Source: Thermoleophilaceae bacterium (lineage in GTDB: Bacteria; Actinomycetota; Thermoleophilia; Solirubrobacterales; Thermoleophilaceae). From it: 39,989 bases of DNA. A program made the translations under genes and the position numbers. The stretch is taken from assembly GCA_019683805.1 (NCBI GenBank), contig JADGHQ010000020.1:1-39989 (forward strand), written 5' to 3'. This document shows, piece by piece, positions 8,654 to 15,077 of this stretch. Position 1 is the stretch's first letter. Every line of letters begins with the position of its first letter. The notes under the pieces were generated by a model. It was not told the origin of the DNA and did no database searches. It saw nothing but the letters and a program-made list of their open reading frames with translations.

Positions 8654-9022
8654 TCACGCGGGGATGTCCCCGGCCGTGTGGGCCTGGAGGACGTCCTCGC
8701 CGGACTCGCCCGTGCGGATACGGATCGCCTCCTCGACGGGGAGCACGAAGATCTTCCCGTCGCCGATCTCGCCCGTGCGGGCGTGCTTGAGGATCGTCTC
8801 GACCACCTGCTCCACGTCGCCCGTCTCGACGACGCACTCGATCTTGAGCTTCGGCCGCAGGTGGATGGCGAGCTCCGCTCCGCGGTAGCGCTCGGTGATC
8901 CCCTTCTGCCTGCCTGAGCCCTTTACCTCGGTGATCGAGAGGCTCGGGAAGCCGGCGTCGAGCAGCTCCTGGCGGATCGGCTCGAACGCCTCGTGGCGGA
9001 TGTAGGCGACGACCATCTTCAT
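8654..9022 (-). CDS. glnB: Nitrogen regulatory protein PII lacking the modifiable T-loop tyrosine
   Basis: The 122-aa protein is a trimeric signal protein that senses ATP/ADP and 2-oxoglutarate and plugs the ammonium channel. PII hallmarks are present: MKMVVAYIRHEAFEPIRQEL at the start, Gln39 and Lys58, the B-loop TGEIGDGKIFV (83-93), and RIRTGE near 105. The T-loop reads ERYRGAEL: Tyr46 is kept, but position 51, the Tyr that is uridylylated in E. coli and adenylylated in Corynebacterium/Streptomyces, is Leu. Position 49, the phospho-Ser of cyanobacteria, is Ala. The protein therefore probably acts without covalent control. The ATG start overlaps the stop of amtB (ATGA). Confidence 0.92.
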   Translation of the reverse strand: MKMVVAYIRHEAFEPIRQELLDAGFPSLSITEVKGSGRQKGITERYRGAELAIHLRPKLKIECVVETGDVEQVVETILKHARTGEIGDGKIFVLPVEEAIRIRTGESGEDVLQAHTAGDIPA

Positions 9023-10503
9023 GCCGTCGCCTCCCCTGGAGTCACGAGCGACCCGCTCGGCACGGGCTCCGCCGAGGGCATCGCGAGCGGCCCGCGCGAG
9101 GCGGCGCCGATCTCGGGAGCCGGGATGAACTGCTCGGGGTAGCCGTACATCCCGTGCTCGGAGATGTCGAGGCCGGCCTCCTCGTGCTCGGGCGTGACGC
9201 GCAGGCCGATCGTCCGCTTGATCGCCCAGAACGTCGCGTACGAGATCGCGAACACGCAGGCGAACGCCGCGGCCACGCCGACGAGCTGGACCCAGAGCTG
9301 GTGGAGGCTCCCGCTGTACACGAGGCCGGGGTCGCCGACGGCGTTCAGCGTCGCGAGCCGCGGCGAGGTGAAGAGGCCGCACGACAGCGTGCCCCAGATG
9401 CCCGCGATGCCGTGGGCCGAGAGCGCCCCCACCGGGTCGTCGAGCACCCTGTCGATCGCGAGCACGCCCACCACCACGATCACCCCGGCCACGGCCCCGA
9501 TGATCGGAGCCGCCCAGTACTCCACGTAGCCGGACGGGGCGGTGATCGCCACGAGCGCGGCGATCGCGCCGTTGCCGACCATGCCGATGTCGACTGTCTT
9601 GCGCAGCAGCCAGATCGTCGCGGCCGCCGCGATCACGCCGGCCGCCGCCGCGAGGTTCGTGACGAGCACGACCTCGGCGAAGCGGTTGCCGATCGCCCCG
9701 AGCGTGGAGCCCGGGTTGAACCCGAACCAGCCGAGCCAGAGGATCAGCACGCCGAGGCCCACGAGCGGCATGGAGTGGCCGGGGATCACGCGCGGCTTGC
9801 CGTCGGGCCCGAACTTCCCGCGGCGCGGGCCCAGCAGCAGCAGCGCCGCGAGCGCCCCCGTCGCGCCGATCAGGTGGACCACCGTCGAGCCGGCGAAGTC
9901 CTGCATGCCGAGGTTGGCCTGCAGCCAGCCGCCGCCGAAGATCCAGTGGCTCACGATCGGGTAGATGAGCGCGCTGAAGATCACCGCGTACACGACGTAC
10001 GCCGCGAACTTGATGCGCTCGAGCGTGGTGCCCCAGACGATCGCCAGCGACACCGCACAGAACACGAACTGGAAGAACAGGAGCGCGCCCGGGCTGATGT
10101 CGTAGGCGCCGAGCAGCGGGATGTCCTTCGCCGCCTCGGCGGCGGTGTGCCCGACGTTCAGGAACCAGCCGTGCGTCCCCGCGATCGTGCCGGCACCGCC
10201 GAACGCGAGCGCGAAGCCCAGCGCCCAGTAGGCGATCGACGCGATCGAGAAGTTCACGAGGATCTTGGCCACGCCGGCACCCGCGTTCTTCATGCGCGAG
10301 AAGCCGACCTCGAGCAGCAGGAACCCGGCCTGCATGAACATCACCAGCACGCCCGCGACGATCACCCAGGTGGTGTTCACGCTCGAGACGGCGTCCGACA
10401 GGCTCGGGCCGTCCGCGGCGGAAGCGGCCGCGGGCGCCGCGAGCAGAGCGGCCCCGCAGGACGCGAGGGCGCGCAGGGCGCGACGGCGAAGATCAGCTCT
10501 CAT
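9019..10503 (-). CDS. amtB: Ammonium transporter AmtB
   Basis: This 494-aa protein is a trimeric ammonium channel. It has a cleavable-type signal sequence (LASCGAALLAAPAAASA) followed by eleven predicted membrane helices. The twin pore histidines lie in PIVSHWIFGGGW and SAHGIAGIWGTL. The family signature FxxxAxxIxxGALAER is replaced by related text around FFQFVFCAVSLAIVWGTTLE. The C-terminal cytosolic tail (from about 430) is unusually long, Pro/Glu-rich and ends EPVPSGSLVTPGEATA. The ATG at 10503 follows GGAAGGAGG. It is transcribed with the PII gene, the classic amtB-glnK arrangement, but no glnD follows; a PucR regulator does. Confidence 0.93.
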   Translation of the reverse strand: MRADLRRRALRALASCGAALLAAPAAASAADGPSLSDAVSSVNTTWVIVAGVLVMFMQAGFLLLEVGFSRMKNAGAGVAKILVNFSIASIAYWALGFALAFGGAGTIAGTHGWFLNVGHTAAEAAKDIPLLGAYDISPGALLFFQFVFCAVSLAIVWGTTLERIKFAAYVVYAVIFSALIYPIVSHWIFGGGWLQANLGMQDFAGSTVVHLIGATGALAALLLLGPRRGKFGPDGKPRVIPGHSMPLVGLGVLILWLGWFGFNPGSTLGAIGNRFAEVVLVTNLAAAAGVIAAAATIWLLRKTVDIGMVGNGAIAALVAITAPSGYVEYWAAPIIGAVAGVIVVVGVLAIDRVLDDPVGALSAHGIAGIWGTLSCGLFTSPRLATLNAVGDPGLVYSGSLHQLWVQLVGVAAAFACVFAISYATFWAIKRTIGLRVTPEHEEAGLDISEHGMYGYPEQFIPAPEIGAASRGPLAMPSAEPVPSGSLVTPGEATA

Positions 10504-10711
10504 CTATGCGAGCCCTCCTTCCGCGCCGCCCGAGGCACCCGTGCAGGGCCTCCGGTCGACGCGATCGACGACTGGAGGCAAGCTAGGTCCGCTCGAGCGC
10601 CCGGTCTTTGGACGCGTGTCGGAAATCAGGCCCCGGGCGTTTCGCCCGCCTGTCGAACCGCCGCGGGCTCGATCTTCGCCGAGATCGCCCCGCCGCGGGC
10701 GGCCCGAAAGC
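10504..10711 (-). promoter_or_regulatory. amtB leader region with a short hairpin
   Basis: The 208 bases between the ChaB-type gene and amtB hold a perfect hairpin CGGGCG-TTT-CGCCCG (10634-10648), 64 bases after the upstream stop. It is not followed by a T run on the minus strand, so it may be a weak terminator or part of the amtB leader. The Shine-Dalgarno of amtB is GGAAGGAGG (about 10511-10519 on the plus strand). I could not find a convincing -35/-10 pair. Confidence 0.3.
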
Positions 10712-11122
10712 TCAGCGGCGGGCCTTCGCGGTCGCGCGCCGACTGTGCGTCTCGAGCGCGTCGACGAGCTCGTCCTTGGTCATGCGCGAGCGGCCGCCGA
10801 TGTCGGCCTGTCGGGCGTCCTCGTAGAGCTCCTGCTTCGACTTCGCCGCGTTCACGCCGCCGCGGGTCCTGCGCGGGCGCCGGCGCGCCTCGCTCCCTTC
10901 GCGCGCCGCCTGCTCGTCCGAGGGACCCGTCCTGCGCTTGAGCTGCCAGCGGTCGCCCTTCTTCTCCGCGACGTTCTTCACCGCGGCCCAGGCGGTGGCG
11001 TGGGCGCGCCGCTCGCTGTCGTACTGCTTGTGCGCGCGGTCGAGCGCCTTCTCGTAGGTCTCCCGGACCTTCCTGGGCGAGCGCGCGATGGTGCTCGGCA
11101 GTTCCTCGCTCTTCGCCGGCAT
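10712..11122 (-). CDS. ChaB-domain protein with C-terminal Rho-N/SAP-like motif
   Basis: The protein is 136 aa. Residues about 8-62 match the ChaB domain: LPSTIARSPRKVRETYEKAL, then HATAWAAVKNVAEKKGDRW. A very basic linker (EARRRPRRTRGG) leads to about 92-127, SKQELYEDARQADIGGRSRM followed by TKDELVDALE, a short helical motif like the Rho-N/SAP/HeH modules that bind nucleic acid. ChaB is named for calcium/sodium antiport regulation in E. coli but its molecular job is unclear; the fusion suggests a DNA- or RNA-associated role. The ATG start at 11122 follows GAAGGAGGCAG. It appears to be a single-gene unit. Confidence 0.75.
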   Translation of the reverse strand: MPAKSEELPSTIARSPRKVRETYEKALDRAHKQYDSERRAHATAWAAVKNVAEKKGDRWQLKRRTGPSDEQAAREGSEARRRPRRTRGGVNAAKSKQELYEDARQADIGGRSRMTKDELVDALETHSRRATAKARR

Positions 11123-11153
11123 TCGCTGCCTCCTTCGGTCGACTGAGGTGTGG

Positions 11154-11297
11154 CTACCTCCGGTCGATGGCAGGCAAACGCCCGTCGCGGAGCGGCGCGG
11201 GCCGCTGAGCCGCGGCGCGCTCGACGGCTGCCGTGTTCACGATCAGCACGTGGCTCGACGCCCGGCGGCCGACCTCGTCGACGACGCTCCCCGCCAT
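11154..11297 (-). pseudogene. Remnant resembling the C-terminus of a universal-stress protein
   Basis: This frame, readable from an ATG at 11297, gives 47 residues. MAGSVVDEVGRRASSHVLIV looks like the last helix and strand of a UspA-fold protein (GSV..xV...A...VLIV), followed by an arbitrary-looking tail. It lacks the rest of the fold and no start signal precedes it. It lies directly downstream of the broken MarR frame and is offset from it by one reading frame, so the two look like the joined ends of two genes after a deletion. The match is short, so the family call is tentative. Confidence 0.35.
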
Positions 11298-11321
11298 GCG
11301 CGACCTTGACCGCGCCGCCGG

Positions 11322-11602
11322 TCCCCCTCGTCCCGCAGCCGCTCCACGAAGCCGCGCTCCTCGAGGCGCGACACGAGGCTCGTCATGGCGGGCTGCGTGA
11401 CCCGCTCGATCTCGGCGAGCTTGGTGATCCGCCGCGGGCCGCCGTCGCGCAGCGTGGCGAGCAGCGAGACCGAGGTGCGGCTGAGCTCGGAGGTCTGGCT
11501 CAGGAGCAGCCTGAAGAGCCGCGCCAGGCGGGGCGCGAGCTCGGCCGCGAGCTCGGCGCTGTCCGTGGACGGCTGGCGGCGGGGCTGGGATACATAACCA
11601 GG
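11322..11602 (-). pseudogene. Broken MarR-family regulator
   Basis: The minus-strand frame shows a recognisable MarR winged helix: ELAPRLARLFRLLLSQTSEL, then ITKLAEIERVTQPAMTSLVS and RLEERGFVERLRDEGDRR. The wing normally continues with AVxVxLT and a ~50-residue dimerisation helix. Here the frame instead runs into GQGRAW and soon stops, while a neighbouring frame supplies AVKV for only a few residues. No ATG, GTG or TTG exists in frame at the 5' end; the only nearby ATG (in TTATGTATCC, about 11598) is in another frame. The gene therefore seems to have lost both its start and its C-terminal half, or the assembly carries indels. Confidence 0.55.
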
Positions 11603-11620
11603 GTATATAAGAGCGTTATG
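11593..11620. promoter_or_regulatory. AT-rich inverted repeat before the MarR remnant
   Basis: A perfect dyad CATAAC-N16-GTTATG encloses GGGTATATAAGAG, a strikingly AT-rich patch in this GC-rich DNA. It overlaps the Nudix stop codon and sits where a MarR promoter/operator would be. TATATA on the minus strand could be the -10. It is probably the surviving autoregulatory operator of the broken MarR gene. Confidence 0.45.
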
Positions 11621-12275
11621 AGCGGGCCGCGACGGCCCGTGCGAGCGTGCGCAGGCGCTCGTCCCCCTCCGCCGGCCAGGCGTCCACGTCGGCCGGCCAC
11701 CAGGCGAGCTCGTCGTGCTCGTGGTCGGGCACGGGCTCGGCGTCCCGGGCGACGGTGGCGAGGCCGACGAGCATCGCGAGCCCGGTCGGCAGCGACACGA
11801 GCGCCTCGACGCTGAGCGACACCGGCTCGAGCTGCCATTCCTCCTCGAGCTCGCGCGCGAGCGTGACCGCGGGGTTCTCGCCCACCTCCACCGCGCCGCC
11901 CGCGCCGAGCGCCCAGCGCCCCGGCCACGACGCAAGCCAGGACGCGCGCCGCCCCGCGAGCCAGCGGCCGTCCTCGCTGCGCACGACGCAGAGCGCGGTG
12001 AGGCTGTGCGCGGCGCCGTCTCCCTCCACGAGGCGGAGCGCCCAGCGCGAGGGCTGGAGCTCGAGCGCGAGGCGCTCCGGGGTGCCGCGCCAGGACGCGA
12101 GCCTCGCCGCCATGCCGTCATGGGCGGGCGATCCCCGCGCGCGCAGCGCCTCCACCGCTGCGTCGGCGCGGCGCGCGACGTCGAGCGGAGGCTCGTACGG
12201 CCGCTCGAGCCACGTCACGTCCACTCGCTCGGGCGCCCACGGTCCGCGGGCGAGGATTGCTGGCTGCGCCTGCAC
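11616..12275 (-). CDS. Nudix hydrolase-domain protein
   Basis: The 219-aa protein has a C-terminal Nudix domain (about 95-215). Its box reads GAVEVGENPAVTLARELEEE and then WQL, keeping the Gx5E and REUxEE parts but with Gln where the last Gly is usual. The ~90-residue N-terminal region (RVDVTWLERPYEPPLDVA, LALELQPSRWALRLVEGDG) is not a Nudix fold and I do not recognise it. It may be a substrate lid. The substrate is unknown. The GTG start at 12275 is the first in-frame start after the divergent FadR promoter region; no strong Shine-Dalgarno is visible. It is transcribed away from the FadR-like gene, and its stop lies in the AT-rich repeat. Confidence 0.72.
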   Translation of the reverse strand: MQAQPAILARGPWAPERVDVTWLERPYEPPLDVARRADAAVEALRARGSPAHDGMAARLASWRGTPERLALELQPSRWALRLVEGDGAAHSLTALCVVRSEDGRWLAGRRASWLASWPGRWALGAGGAVEVGENPAVTLARELEEEWQLEPVSLSVEALVSLPTGLAMLVGLATVARDAEPVPDHEHDELAWWPADVDAWPAEGDERLRTLARAVAARS

Positions 12276-12322
12276 CGGCCCGAGCCTAACGCGGCTGCTC
12301 GTCGGTCCCCGCGGGCCGGGGC

Positions 12323-12352
12323 TTGCCGACGGCCGCCGCCGGGCGCTACACT
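12323..12352 (+). promoter_or_regulatory. Putative promoter of the FadR-like regulator
   Basis: TTGCCG (12323-12328) and TACACT (12347-12352) are 18 bases apart. The start of transcription would fall near 12359, immediately before the palindrome, giving a 5' leader of only about 15-22 bases. Confidence 0.45.
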
Positions 12353-12361
12353 GCCCGGCCA

Positions 12362-12376
12362 ACTGGTTGGACCAGT
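12362..12376. promoter_or_regulatory. FadR-like operator palindrome ACTGGT-TGG-ACCAGT
   Basis: A perfect 15-base dyad (6-3-6) matching the TGGTnnnACCA core known for E. coli FadR sites. It lies just downstream of the predicted transcription start and abuts the GTG start(s) of the FadR-like gene at 12375/12381, so bound protein would block its own transcription and that of the co-transcribed membrane oxygenase. Confidence 0.65.
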
Positions 12377-12380
12377 GCTC

Positions 12381-13091
12381 GTGACCGCCTCGAAGCCAAG
12401 CCCCGCCGCCCGCCGGCTCGCCTCCGACGCCGTGCACGACCGCCTGCGCGGCCAGATCCTCTCGGGCCGCCTCGCGCCCGGCGACGCGCTGCCGTCGGAG
12501 CGCGCCCTCGCCGAGCGCCACGGCGTCAACCGCCACGCCGTGCGCGAGGCGCTCAAGCGCCTCCAGCAGGCCGGGCTCGTGCGCGTCTCGCACGGCGGCG
12601 CGACCCGCGTGCTCGACTGGCGCGCGACGGGCGGGCTCGAGCTGCTCGCCGACCTGGGGTCGCTCGGCGGCGCCTCCGAGCGCCGCGAGCTGATCCGCTC
12701 GGTGGCGGAGATCCGCGCCTCGGTCGGCGCAGACGCCGCGCGCCTCTGCGCGCTGCGCGCGGACGACGGGCTGCGCGGAGAGCTGCGCGCGCTCGGCGAG
12801 GCGCCGCCCGAGCCCTCCTACGAGGAGCGCCTCGAGCGCTACGAGCGCCTCTGGGAGCTGATCGTCGAGGGCAGCCGCAACCTCGCCTACCGGCTCGCCC
12901 TCAACAGCCTCGTGGGCGCCCGGCACGGCCGCGGCGTCGACCCGGGGATCTACGCGGCGGAGGTCGACGACGCGCGCGCGGTCGCCGAGCTCGCGCGCGC
13001 CGCGGCAGGGCGCGACCCGCGCCGCGCCGAGCGCACCGCGCGCCGCCTGCTCGACCGCACGCTCGCGGCGGTCGCAGGGGAGGGTGCCTGA
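12381..13091 (+). CDS. FadR-type GntR transcriptional regulator
   Basis: The 236-aa protein has an N-terminal GntR winged helix (about 10-75): DRLRGQILSGRLAPGDALPS, ERALAERHGVNRHAVREALK, then RLQQAGLVRVSHGGATRV. The C-terminal all-helical part (about 90-230) is a FadR-like ligand domain without the His-rich FCD metal site. FadR proteins bind acyl-CoA and release DNA. The palindrome ACTGGT-TGG-ACCAGT at the gene start supports DNA recognition like that of FadR. The start is GTG at 12381, or 12375 six bases earlier. The stop overlaps the following fatty-acid hydroxylase-type gene (TGATG), so the pair is one operon and lipid-responsive control is inferred. Confidence 0.82.
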   Translation: MTASKPSPAARRLASDAVHDRLRGQILSGRLAPGDALPSERALAERHGVNRHAVREALKRLQQAGLVRVSHGGATRVLDWRATGGLELLADLGSLGGASERRELIRSVAEIRASVGADAARLCALRADDGLRGELRALGEAPPEPSYEERLERYERLWELIVEGSRNLAYRLALNSLVGARHGRGVDPGIYAAEVDDARAVAELARAAAGRDPRRAERTARRLLDRTLAAVAGEGA

Positions 13092-13945
13092 TGGTCCAGA
13101 TCCTCTACTACGCGATCCCGTTCTTCCTGCTGCTGCTCGTGGCCGAGTGGGCATCGTTCCGCCACGTCCAGGACGACCGCTTCGTCGGCTACGACCCGCG
13201 CGACACGCGCACGAGCCTGGCGATGGGCCTCGGCAACGTGCTCATCAACGCGGTCTGGAAGCTCGCGGTCGTCGCTACCTACGCCGCCCTCTACGAGCTC
13301 ACGCCGCTGCGGCTCTCGCCCCACCATTGGTGGACCTGGGTGCTGCTGTTCCTCGCCGACGACCTCTCGTACTACTGGTTCCACCGCGTCTCGCACGAGA
13401 GCCGCCTCTTCTGGGCGAGCCACGTGGTGCACCACAGCTCCCAGCACTACAACTTCTCGACGGCGCTGCGGCAGACCTGGGTCCCGATGACCTACTTCCC
13501 GTTCTGGCTCTGGCTGCCGCTGGTGGGCTTCGCGCCGTGGATGGTCCTGCTCGCCCAGAGCTGGAGCCTGATCTACCAGTTCTTCCTGCACACCGAGCGC
13601 GTCGGCAGGCTGCCCCGTCCGCTCGAGGCCGTGCTCAACACCCCGAGCCACCACCGCGTGCACCACGGGTCGAACGAGGTCTACCTCGACCGCAACTACG
13701 GCGGCATCCTGATCGTCTGGGACAGGCTCTTCGGCACCTTCGAGCCCGAGGGGGAGCGCGTCCGCTACGGGCTGACGAAGAACATCCGCACCTTCAAGCC
13801 GGTGCGCGTCGCCTTCCACGAGTACATCGCCCTCTGGCACGACATTCGGCGCGCCCCCGACCTGCGCACCAAGCTCGCGCTCGCGTTCCGCGGCCCGGGC
13901 TGGCGGCCCGAGGCCCTCGAGGCGACAGAGGCCACGCGCGGCTGA
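13091..13945 (+). CDS. Sterol desaturase/fatty acid hydroxylase superfamily protein
   Basis: This 284-aa membrane di-iron oxygenase carries the three histidine clusters of the family: HRVSH at 98-102, HVVHH at 111-115 and HHRVHH at 187-192, with His167 between them. About four hydrophobic helices flank them. Family members hydroxylate or desaturate fatty acyl chains, sterols or carotenoids; the exact substrate cannot be read from sequence. The ATG overlaps the stop of the FadR-like regulator (TGATG), so acyl-CoA-responsive expression and a role in membrane lipid modification are plausible. It lacks a fused cytochrome b5 domain. Confidence 0.85.
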   Translation: MVQILYYAIPFFLLLLVAEWASFRHVQDDRFVGYDPRDTRTSLAMGLGNVLINAVWKLAVVATYAALYELTPLRLSPHHWWTWVLLFLADDLSYYWFHRVSHESRLFWASHVVHHSSQHYNFSTALRQTWVPMTYFPFWLWLPLVGFAPWMVLLAQSWSLIYQFFLHTERVGRLPRPLEAVLNTPSHHRVHHGSNEVYLDRNYGGILIVWDRLFGTFEPEGERVRYGLTKNIRTFKPVRVAFHEYIALWHDIRRAPDLRTKLALAFRGPGWRPEALEATEATRG

Positions 13946-13953
13946 GGTCGCCC

Positions 13954-13983
13954 TTGCGCCGCGCCCCGATGCGCGGTTAGCAT
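13954..13983 (+). promoter_or_regulatory. Putative promoter of the SGNH lipase gene
   Basis: TTGCGC (13954-13959) and TAGCAT (13978-13983) are 18 bases apart. Transcription would begin near 13990, at a short repeat GCGCTAAGCGC, about 45 bases before the ATG. The same TAGCAT -10 with 18-base spacing occurs before the acyl-CoA dehydrogenase gene. Confidence 0.45.
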
Positions 13984-14033
13984 CCCGACAGCGCTAAGCG
14001 CTAGCCCACCAATAGAGGAATAGGGGGAGAGGG

Positions 14034-14819
14034 ATGCAGCACGCCCTGCGCCGGCTCGTGCCGACGCTCGCTGTGGTCGTCGCGCTCGCCGGCGCCGCGC
14101 CGGCGGTCGCGAACGACAGGTACGTCGCGCTCGGCGACTCGTACTCGTCCGGGGTCGGCACGCGCGACTACTCGCTCGACTCGACGTGTCAGCGGAGCCC
14201 GTACGCCTACCCCGCGATCATCGATCGCGAGCGCCCGAACACCGACCTCACGTTCGTTGCCTGCTCGGGGGCGAAGACGAGCGACGTGCTGGCCAACCAG
14301 GTGCAGTACGTGACCAGCAGCACGAACATCGTGACGATCACGATCGGCGGCAACGACGCCGGCTTCTCGAGCGTGATCTCGCAGTGCGCGCTGCCGTGGC
14401 CCTACACGTGCGACGGCGACATCGCCAACGCCCAGAGCTACATCAGGAACACGCTGCCGGCCAAGCTCGACCAGGTGTACGCGGCGATCAAGCAGCGGGC
14501 GCCGGGCGCGCGCGTGCTCGTGCTCGGGTACCCGCGGCTGTTCAACGGGCAGACGTGCAACCTGCTCTCGCGCATCAGCACCGACGAGGAGAACAAGCTC
14601 AACGCGACCGCCGACCTGCTGCGCGACGTGACGAAGGCGCGCGCCACGGCGGCCGGCTTCACGTTCCTCGACGCGATTCCTCCCTTCACCGGGCACGCGA
14701 TCTGCTCGTCGAGCGAGTGGATCAACGGGCTCTCGAACCCCGTCAGCGAGAGCTACCACCCGAACCGCAACGGGCAGCGCCTCGGCTACTCCGTCATGGT
14801 GCGGAACGTGATCGGCTGA
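14034..14819 (+). CDS. Secreted SGNH/GDSL-family lipase/esterase
   Basis: The 261-aa protein has a Sec signal peptide (residues 1-26, cleavage after AVA). The SGNH blocks follow: GDSYSSG with nucleophile Ser36, the oxyanion GGND (about residue 103-106) and the late SYHPN His block. Paired cysteines (STCQRS, VACSG, SQCALPWPYTC, QTCN, ICSS) suggest disulphides as in Streptomyces extracellular lipases of this type. It would cleave ester bonds of lipids or polymers outside the cell. The ATG follows GGGGGAGAGGG. It is monocistronic, with its own promoter, and a hairpin lies 35 bases after the stop. Confidence 0.88.
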   Translation: MQHALRRLVPTLAVVVALAGAAPAVANDRYVALGDSYSSGVGTRDYSLDSTCQRSPYAYPAIIDRERPNTDLTFVACSGAKTSDVLANQVQYVTSSTNIVTITIGGNDAGFSSVISQCALPWPYTCDGDIANAQSYIRNTLPAKLDQVYAAIKQRAPGARVLVLGYPRLFNGQTCNLLSRISTDEENKLNATADLLRDVTKARATAAGFTFLDAIPPFTGHAICSSSEWINGLSNPVSESYHPNRNGQRLGYSVMVRNVIG

Positions 14820-14853
14820 GCCTGCGGCTGCGCCGATGCGCCGCTCGAAGGCG

Positions 14854-14880
14854 AGGATCCCGCTCGCGCTGCGGGACCCT
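14854..14880 (+). terminator. Possible terminator hairpin after the lipase gene
   Basis: AGGATCCCGC and GCGGGACCCT pair in 9 of 10 positions around a 7-base loop, 35 bases downstream of the lipase stop. There is no T run, as is often the case in GC-rich actinobacteria. Confidence 0.4.
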
Positions 14881-14977
14881 CGCTGCGGCGGTTGGACGTC
14901 CTGTCCCTCCTTCGGTGTCCCCGGGCGGCCCCGACGGGAACCGCGCACGGACCCGATGCGACCGTACCAGGGGCAGT

Positions 14978-15008
14978 ACATCCGTACCACCCGTGCGCCC
15001 ACGGATGT
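14978..15008. promoter_or_regulatory. Inverted repeat upstream of the aldo/keto reductase
   Basis: A perfect 8-base dyad ACATCCGT-N15-ACGGATGT lies 70-100 bases before the reductase ATG. It may be an operator or an mRNA hairpin; the rest of the 258-base gap between the lipase and reductase genes shows no clear promoter. Confidence 0.35.
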
Positions 15009-15077
15009 CCGCAGCTTGCGGGAAGAGCCCGCGCGGCACCGGGCCGCGTCCGGCTGGCGGCGAGCGAGAATAGGGCC

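Noticed and set aside
10504-10711. A GlnR-type box before amtB, suggested by GCGAAAC on the minus strand
   Set aside because: The partner half-site gTnAc is not present at the required spacing; only one half-site is seen, within the small hairpin.
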